Origin: a virus
Length of the DNA stretch: 32,810 bases
Reading direction: 5' to 3' (one strand)
IMG/VR virus record: IMGVR_UViG_3300044825_000699
Coordinates: 1-32,810 of that record
Part shown: positions 28,726 through 32,810 of the stretch, piece after piece
How the letters are laid out: each line of letters begins with the position of its first letter
Numbering within the stretch: the stretch's first letter is position 1
Translations under genes and position numbers: made by a program
Notes under the pieces: generated by a model
Told to the model about the DNA's origin: nothing
Database searches by the model: none
The model's input: the letters and a program-made list of their open reading frames with translations, nothing else

Positions 28726-30078
28726 TCAAGTCAAGTCCCAGAAGGACATCGAACCGATGGCACTGTGCGTACCACTGAGCGCCCGGACAGCGATAGTGTA
28801 GATGTCGCTCGTGCCGCCGATAGTAGCGCCAAGCTGCAACTCCCAGTTGTAATCTTGACCGTTTCCGATCAGGCCGCTGGACAGGTTTGATGCCAAGACG
28901 TATTGCGAAAACACAATCGTGCCGCCTGTGTAGCTCGTGGCGGACAGGTCGCGCTCGACGTTGTTGGAATCCGTTGCTCCCCAGGACGCACCAGTCAGGG
29001 TGGGGTTCTTGACCGCCACTACCTCAAACGTCACGGACGAAGACGAAGTAGGAAGTACTGAGTACCCATCGGGCACGATGACTGCGCCTGTCCTGCCCGA
29101 GGCCAGCCGGATCGACATCAGCGGGACAAAAGCGCTGCCAATGTTTGTGTTGGCCGTTGTCATCCTGACCACGGTCGGCGTCACCTTCTTCTCGTATCCG
29201 CCCTCGGAGATCACCGTGGAGCAGATTTGCTTGAGCGTTGCCGACGCCGTCGTAGCCCCGGTGTTCGTGATTTCATAACGCACCGGCAGTATCGCCGTCG
29301 TCATGTACACACTGGTCAGGTTGTTGGCGTTTTGGAACGTGTGGCAGATGATTGTCTGCCCGTTGATCACGAACCCGGCTCGTACAGAGCCCACGCCCAG
29401 CCACTCGAAGTCTTGCCAGAAGATCTGCGCTTTGGTCAGGTCAAGCGTGAAAGTTGAGTCCCCGGTGCCGTTGAGCTTGTCGCCGTTCCAGTCAGCCTGC
29501 GCCACCTTGTTGTCAACCGCCATACCCGACACGTAGGTACGCCTAACGATGTAAACAGCGGTGCCGTCGCGCTCCAAGAACACGCCGTTCTCGGTGTTGA
29601 AGTAACCGATGCGGATGCGCTGCCCGTCTTGCGCCGTAGGCATGACAAACGTGTTGAGCACCAACAGGCTCTTACCCGGCTGATAAGAGAACGACCGATA
29701 GGTCTGACGCACCACGCTGGACCCGCTGCTGGTCGTGACGTTCAGGTTGACTGTGCTCTCGTTGGCCGTGTACGTGACTGTTCCGCCCGTAGCGGTAGTC
29801 TCGCTGAACAGATCGTTCTTCTCGTACCTATTTTGGCTGTCAAACAGGGTATAGGGCTGGCTGAACCGCGCCCGACCGAAGGCATCTAGAGCGGTGCCGT
29901 AGAACTGAACATTGACCGGCGCTGCATCCACTATCTGCCCCAGAAGGTTGTCGAGTTGGTTGAAGTAGAGTCGAAGGACGCTGAGAAGCTGGTTGATGTA
30001 GTTCGGGTCGTACTCTCGCGTGGGCAACGGCAGGGCCGGTGCCTTGAACCTCTTGACGATGTTGGCCCAGATGCTCAC
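28726..30078 (-). CDS. Probable tail/appendage structural protein (450 aa)
   Basis: The GTG at 30078 overlaps the previous stop (GTGA). The N-terminal 70 residues (MSIWANIVKRFKAPALPLPT, then YINQLLSVLRLYFNQLDNLL) are helical and probably attach to the particle. ALDAFGRARFSQPYTLFDSQ is a motif recurrent in phage virion proteins at the start of a beta-sandwich domain. The rest is long and beta-rich, with Thr/Ser/Val-rich strands (TGGTVTYTANESTVNLNVTT) and no low-complexity collagen repeats. That suggests a tail-decoration, appendage or receptor-contacting protein. Adhesion to the host is inferred from fold and position only. Confidence 0.78.
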   Translation of the reverse strand: MSIWANIVKRFKAPALPLPTREYDPNYINQLLSVLRLYFNQLDNLLGQIVDAAPVNVQFYGTALDAFGRARFSQPYTLFDSQNRYEKNDLFSETTATGGTVTYTANESTVNLNVTTSSGSSVVRQTYRSFSYQPGKSLLVLNTFVMPTAQDGQRIRIGYFNTENGVFLERDGTAVYIVRRTYVSGMAVDNKVAQADWNGDKLNGTGDSTFTLDLTKAQIFWQDFEWLGVGSVRAGFVINGQTIICHTFQNANNLTSVYMTTAILPVRYEITNTGATTASATLKQICSTVISEGGYEKKVTPTVVRMTTANTNIGSAFVPLMSIRLASGRTGAVIVPDGYSVLPTSSSSVTFEVVAVKNPTLTGASWGATDSNNVERDLSATSYTGGTIVFSQYVLASNLSSGLIGNGQDYNWELQLGATIGGTSDIYTIAVRALSGTHSAIGSMSFWDLT

Positions 30079-31994
30079 GATTTGCGTCCGTCAGGTCTAA
30101 GGTCGAGTCTAGGCACCCCAAGCTGCCACTGAACCCCCAGCCCCGTAGACCCCACCTTGATCGCCATCTGGCGTGCCCTGATGCGGATATTGACCTGCTC
30201 CGTGAACCGCTCCACCGTCGTTGTCGCCACTCGCGCCACAGGGAAGGCATTGCTCCCCGCGACCGACATGTTGGACGCATCCGTAGCCACCGGGTCCACA
30301 CCCCGCGTATAGCCTGAGCCGGAGTTTTGCAGTGTGAGGAGGGACAGCTCAACGCTGGGCTGTGCAGGTAGGGCCGTCGTGGACCCGTTGAACGTGATGT
30401 CCGGAATCACGCGCCAGACAAACCCGAAGTTGTGCCCGTCGTCGATGTCGAACTCTGCTGAGGTGATGTAGGACTCAATCGGCTGCGGGGACACCGTGGA
30501 CGCATCGTCACAACCCGTCTCTTGGAAGTTCAGCCGGTTGTTGTAGTCTGCAGCGATGGGTACATCGGAAACTACGTTTGCATCAACCCACGCGGTGCGG
30601 GCCATCGTGCCGTAGTACCAGATCTTCTCGGCGTAGTTGTAGACCGCGTACCTATCCACAGTGGTGGAATTGGCAGAACAATAGAACCACCAGATTTCAC
30701 TGAACTGCTCAACGGTGGAAGCGAAGACTTGCAGATTCTGGTTGTAGTTGAAGTCGTTGAAGATGTATTGGCGAATGTCACAGGTGAGTGTTTGTACCCG
30801 CCCGTCGAACATGTAGAACTTCTCGTAGCCCATCCAGTAGGTAACCCCTGCGGCGGTCGCCCAGGCTCTGTCGCTGACGATGGAGACGTTATCCGCAAGG
30901 ATTTGTGAGCCCCAGACGATGGGCGGGCCAAGGTATTGCAGGGAGTACAGCGAGGTGTCCGTCCAGACCAGAATCTCTTGACGCACCTGGGCTACAGCCT
31001 CGATGGCTGAGCCGTGAGACAGGCGCAGGCTACCCGCCTGAGTAGTGGCTGCGGGCGTCCAGTTGGCAGCGGTCTCCTGATCCGACCAGCGAATCAGCAT
31101 GGGGTCCAGGGACGGCGAGCCGTAGTCTGTCGTGCCGAAGGCCAGGACGAAGCGTGAAGCGTCGGAGACGACGACGAAGTTGGCTTTGCTGGGCGTGTCA
31201 CTGGCTCCCGGGAGGGTCGAGATGTTGACCCCGCGCACAGATGTCCCCGCTGAGGCGTCCCAGTAGTAGATGCCCCCACCTTTTGGGTTGATGATCAGAT
31301 CATCACCGAAGTTGTATGCCGTCCAGATGCCGATCTGCGGAGCACCGGAGCCTGAGCCGCCCCAACCACCAGACCCCCAGCCACCGGACCCCCAGCCTGT
31401 TGTGGGGATTTGGATGTTGCTCCCAATGTTCGGCTGATACTCTGCGGTGATTGTTCCGCCGCCTGGAGAGCCAGAAACATCGGTCGCATCGGCAAGCACG
31501 GGGGCCCCGGTGCTCGGGTCACGGGCGTTGATCGTATAGCTGTTGGCGTTGATGACCGTGGCGACTTGGTACTCAAGCTCTAGCACGGCCTGGGTCATGT
31601 TGCCCCCAAGCCCGGTGACGTTGTCGAACTGGACGTAGTCACCTATAGCGCGACCGTGGGATGTATGCGCCACGGTGATGGAGTCTGAACTGAGTGTCGC
31701 TGTAAACGGGTTGGTCAGCGTGTAGACATCAATCGGTGTGATGTCGTCGTAAGTTCCGAAGTAGATGTAGTACTTGAGGTTCGTCCCTACGCCGATGTAG
31801 TTCGTCCAGGGCCAGAGAGAACGGCAGACGCCGAGGAATTGAGCATTGCTGATCTGTTGCCAGCCGCCGATCTTCTCTGGTTGCCCTGAGCGAAAGCGCA
31901 CCTTGTCGCAGAAGTACCAACCACGGTCTTCTGATGCATAACGGGTGTTCTCTCGGAACACCCCCGGGCGGATGCGTACAGCTTTCAGCGGCAT
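30075..31994 (-). CDS. Tail hub/DNA-stabilisation protein, P22 gp10-like (639 aa)
   Basis: ATG at 31994 (binding site weak, GACGAAGTAACACC). The N-terminal IRPGVFRENTRYASEDRGWY, FCDKVRFRSGQPEKIGGWQQ pattern is a hallmark I associate with phage proteins resembling the P22 gp10 packaged-DNA stabilisation protein, a beta-propeller that plugs the portal vertex. A long run of beta strands (DYVQFDNVTGLGG, FVVVSDASRFVLAFGTTD, TYWMGYEKFYMFDGRVQTLT) supports the propeller. A Gly/Ser/Trp repeat (GWGSGGWGSGGWGGSGSG, about 195-215) is an unusual insert. The protein likely closes the portal and links it to later tail parts. It is followed by the appendage gene at 30078. Confidence 0.82.
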   Translation of the reverse strand: MPLKAVRIRPGVFRENTRYASEDRGWYFCDKVRFRSGQPEKIGGWQQISNAQFLGVCRSLWPWTNYIGVGTNLKYYIYFGTYDDITPIDVYTLTNPFTATLSSDSITVAHTSHGRAIGDYVQFDNVTGLGGNMTQAVLELEYQVATVINANSYTINARDPSTGAPVLADATDVSGSPGGGTITAEYQPNIGSNIQIPTTGWGSGGWGSGGWGGSGSGAPQIGIWTAYNFGDDLIINPKGGGIYYWDASAGTSVRGVNISTLPGASDTPSKANFVVVSDASRFVLAFGTTDYGSPSLDPMLIRWSDQETAANWTPAATTQAGSLRLSHGSAIEAVAQVRQEILVWTDTSLYSLQYLGPPIVWGSQILADNVSIVSDRAWATAAGVTYWMGYEKFYMFDGRVQTLTCDIRQYIFNDFNYNQNLQVFASTVEQFSEIWWFYCSANSTTVDRYAVYNYAEKIWYYGTMARTAWVDANVVSDVPIAADYNNRLNFQETGCDDASTVSPQPIESYITSAEFDIDDGHNFGFVWRVIPDITFNGSTTALPAQPSVELSLLTLQNSGSGYTRGVDPVATDASNMSVAGSNAFPVARVATTTVERFTEQVNIRIRARQMAIKVGSTGLGVQWQLGVPRLDLRPDGRKS

Positions 31995-31998
31995 GGTG

Positions 31999-32400
31999 TT
32001 ACTTCGTCACACCTTTGGTCTTCTCAAACGTGCGCAAGCCGCCGATGCCGAGCATGCCGGTGATAACCACCCACAAGAGGTCGAGGTTCAGAGAAGGTGG
32101 AACAGGCCAGCCTTTGATCTGCGCACCCCAAGCCAGCAGCGGTTGACCGATGGTGGCGTACAGGAAACCGAAGCCCCCGGCCCACCCGAAGAACGGACGC
32201 CAGCCGGCGACGAAGACGCTGGAGTGCGAAGCCTCCCGCGCATTGATCTCCAGTTGAGCGATGACTTGCTTCAGCTCTCCGTCCGCCGCCATGCGGATGA
32301 GTTCCATCTCGGCGGCTTGCTTCTTCTCCGGGTCCGGAACAAAGCGGTCAAGCAGCGTCTTGCCGACTTCGAGAATGGGGCCTAGCAGGAGGGGGTTCAT
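31999..32400 (-). CDS. Holin of the 3TMs type (133 aa)
   Basis: The ATG at 32400 follows AAGGAGTCTTTG and overlaps the previous TGA; a longer frame from 32463 is rejected. The start MNPLLLGPILEVGKTLLDRF and VPDPEKKQAAEMELIRMAAD match the opening of the 3TMs holin/gene-transfer-release type (PDPEKK followed by a charged helix). Two clear hydrophobic segments follow (about residues 73-92 and 110-126), with a third possible at the N-terminus. It should make membrane lesions that let the endolysin escape. It is part of a lysis group with the endolysin fragment at 32686 and the exported protein at 32400. Confidence 0.85.
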   Translation of the reverse strand: MNPLLLGPILEVGKTLLDRFVPDPEKKQAAEMELIRMAADGELKQVIAQLEINAREASHSSVFVAGWRPFFGWAGGFGFLYATIGQPLLAWGAQIKGWPVPPSLNLDLLWVVITGMLGIGGLRTFEKTKGVTK

Positions 32401-32678
32401 CAAAGACTCCTTGGTTCGCGGAATGCCCGCGCGGCGATCTGTGAGACATCGCCGTCCAGCCACGCGATCTGGACGATCTCACCGGCAATCACCCAGCACC
32501 CGGAGATGCGAATCTTGCCTTCTTGGTACTGCGCCCACAGGGCGCGGCCTTGGCACGGGCCTGGAACGTCGTGAAGCTCGACCCGCACGTTGCCTTCCTG
32601 CACCTCCGCTACCGGCGTCGCCGTCGCGCTACCCACGAGTCCGAGACCAAGAACAAGGGCAGCGGCGGTACGGAGCAT
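32400..32678 (-). CDS. Small exported protein in the lysis gene group (92 aa)
   Basis: The ATG at 32678 is preceded by TGAGGCCACC. Residues 1-21 (MLRTAAALVLGLGLVGSATA) form a signal peptide with an Ala-x-Ala-like cleavage site (ATA). The mature part is small, with two cysteines (GPCQGRALWAQ and GCWVIAGE) likely to make a disulphide in the periplasm. There is no lipobox Cys after the signal, so it is not an o-spanin of the Rz1 type. I recall comparable small exported proteins in phage lysis regions with no known role. It overlaps the holin start by one base (TGATG). Confidence 0.78.
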   Translation of the reverse strand: MLRTAAALVLGLGLVGSATATPVAEVQEGNVRVELHDVPGPCQGRALWAQYQEGKIRISGCWVIAGEIVQIAWLDGDVSQIAARAFREPRSL

Positions 32679-32685
32679 GGTGGCC

Positions 32686-32810
32686 TCACATGGCTAGGAT
32701 GTCTGCACAGCGGCGGGTCCAGCCCCGTCCGAAGGTGGCGAAGGTATTGAGTGCGCAGAGAAACTGCAGGCGTTGCGCGATGATACGCGCCCGAAGCACC
32801 TCCGGGTTGG
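32686..32810 (-). CDS. C-terminal fragment of a probable endolysin (GH108-like muramidase)
   Basis: The window ends inside a leftward reading frame whose last 41 residues are NPEVLRARIIAQRLQFLCAL then NTFATFGRGWTRRCADILAM, stop at 32686-32688. The arrangement RL-x-F(x)-A-(x)-F-x-FGRGW-RR is typical of the end of phage GH108 N-acetylmuramidases; the catalytic N-terminus lies outside the window. Position next to a holin and a small exported protein supports an endolysin. The class call is a memory-based inference from a short fragment. Confidence 0.68.
   Translation of the reverse strand, partial: NPEVLRARIIAQRLQFLCALNTFATFGRGWTRRCADILAM

Noticed and set aside
1-32810. CRISPR array, tRNA genes, integrase or transposon ends
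   Set aside because: I saw no regularly spaced repeats, no tRNA arms with TTCGA-type loops in a folded context, no tyrosine or serine recombinase motifs and no inverted repeats flanking a transposase. My reading by eye is not as sensitive as dedicated searches.

Overview
The window looks like part of the genome of a tailed, probably podovirus-like, lytic phage of a GC-rich bacterium. The evidence for a phage is the gene content. On the + strand there is a replication module: family A DNA polymerase, AEP-type primase-helicase, SNF2-type helicase, several nucleases and an SSB-like protein. On the - strand there is a virion and lysis module: holin, endolysin fragment, P22 gp10-like tail protein, and very large internal-virion-type proteins. 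The many small early genes resemble families I recall from phages of Burkholderiales or other freshwater betaproteobacteria. That host guess rests on memory of families and on base composition, so it is tentative. No terminase, portal, capsid, integrase, tRNA or CRISPR array is visible; the packaging and head genes presumably lie outside the window.

Layout. (a) 1-3160, + strand: the 3' end of a gene that may encode an AAA+ ATPase, a coiled-coil protein, a zincin/VWA (DUF2201-like) protein, a tandem pair of paralogous small proteins, and two more small genes. (b) 3138-3605: a self-contained unit with a good sigma70-type promoter, an 83-aa protein gene and two tandem intrinsic terminators. (c) 3634-8994, + strand: a dense train of about two dozen small genes joined mostly by 4-base ATGA/GTGA overlaps. 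It includes several micro-proteins with one or two membrane segments, two shuffled paralogs sharing near-identical DNA blocks, and a duplicated segment with a decayed gene copy. (d) 8755-19285, + strand: the replication and recombination module, in order NrdR-like zinc ribbon, VRR-NUC nuclease, PolA, small protein, Cas4/RecB-like nuclease, HNH protein, DEDDh exonuclease, SNF2 helicase, small coiled-coil protein, SSB-like protein, HTH protein, AEP primase-DUF927 helicase and a small protein. (e) 19329-19366: a strong rho-independent terminator for the rightward operon. (f) 32810-19365, - strand: endolysin C-terminus, exported protein, holin, tail hub-like protein, tail/appendage protein, and four proteins of probable internal-virion or DNA-ejection function, the last being a 1924-aa protein with an embedded metallopeptidase motif.

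How it works together. The rightward genes look like early and middle genes (host takeover, then DNA replication). The leftward genes look like late genes (virion assembly, ejection apparatus, lysis). The two transcription units converge at about 19.33-19.37 kb. The polymerase, primase-helicase, SSB-like protein and nucleases are enough to suggest a largely phage-encoded replisome. No stretch over 300 bases lacks a gene. The longest gaps (about 100-120 bases at 3161-3263, 3516-3633, 12274-12390 and 15874-15979) hold hairpins, terminators or promoter-like sequence.
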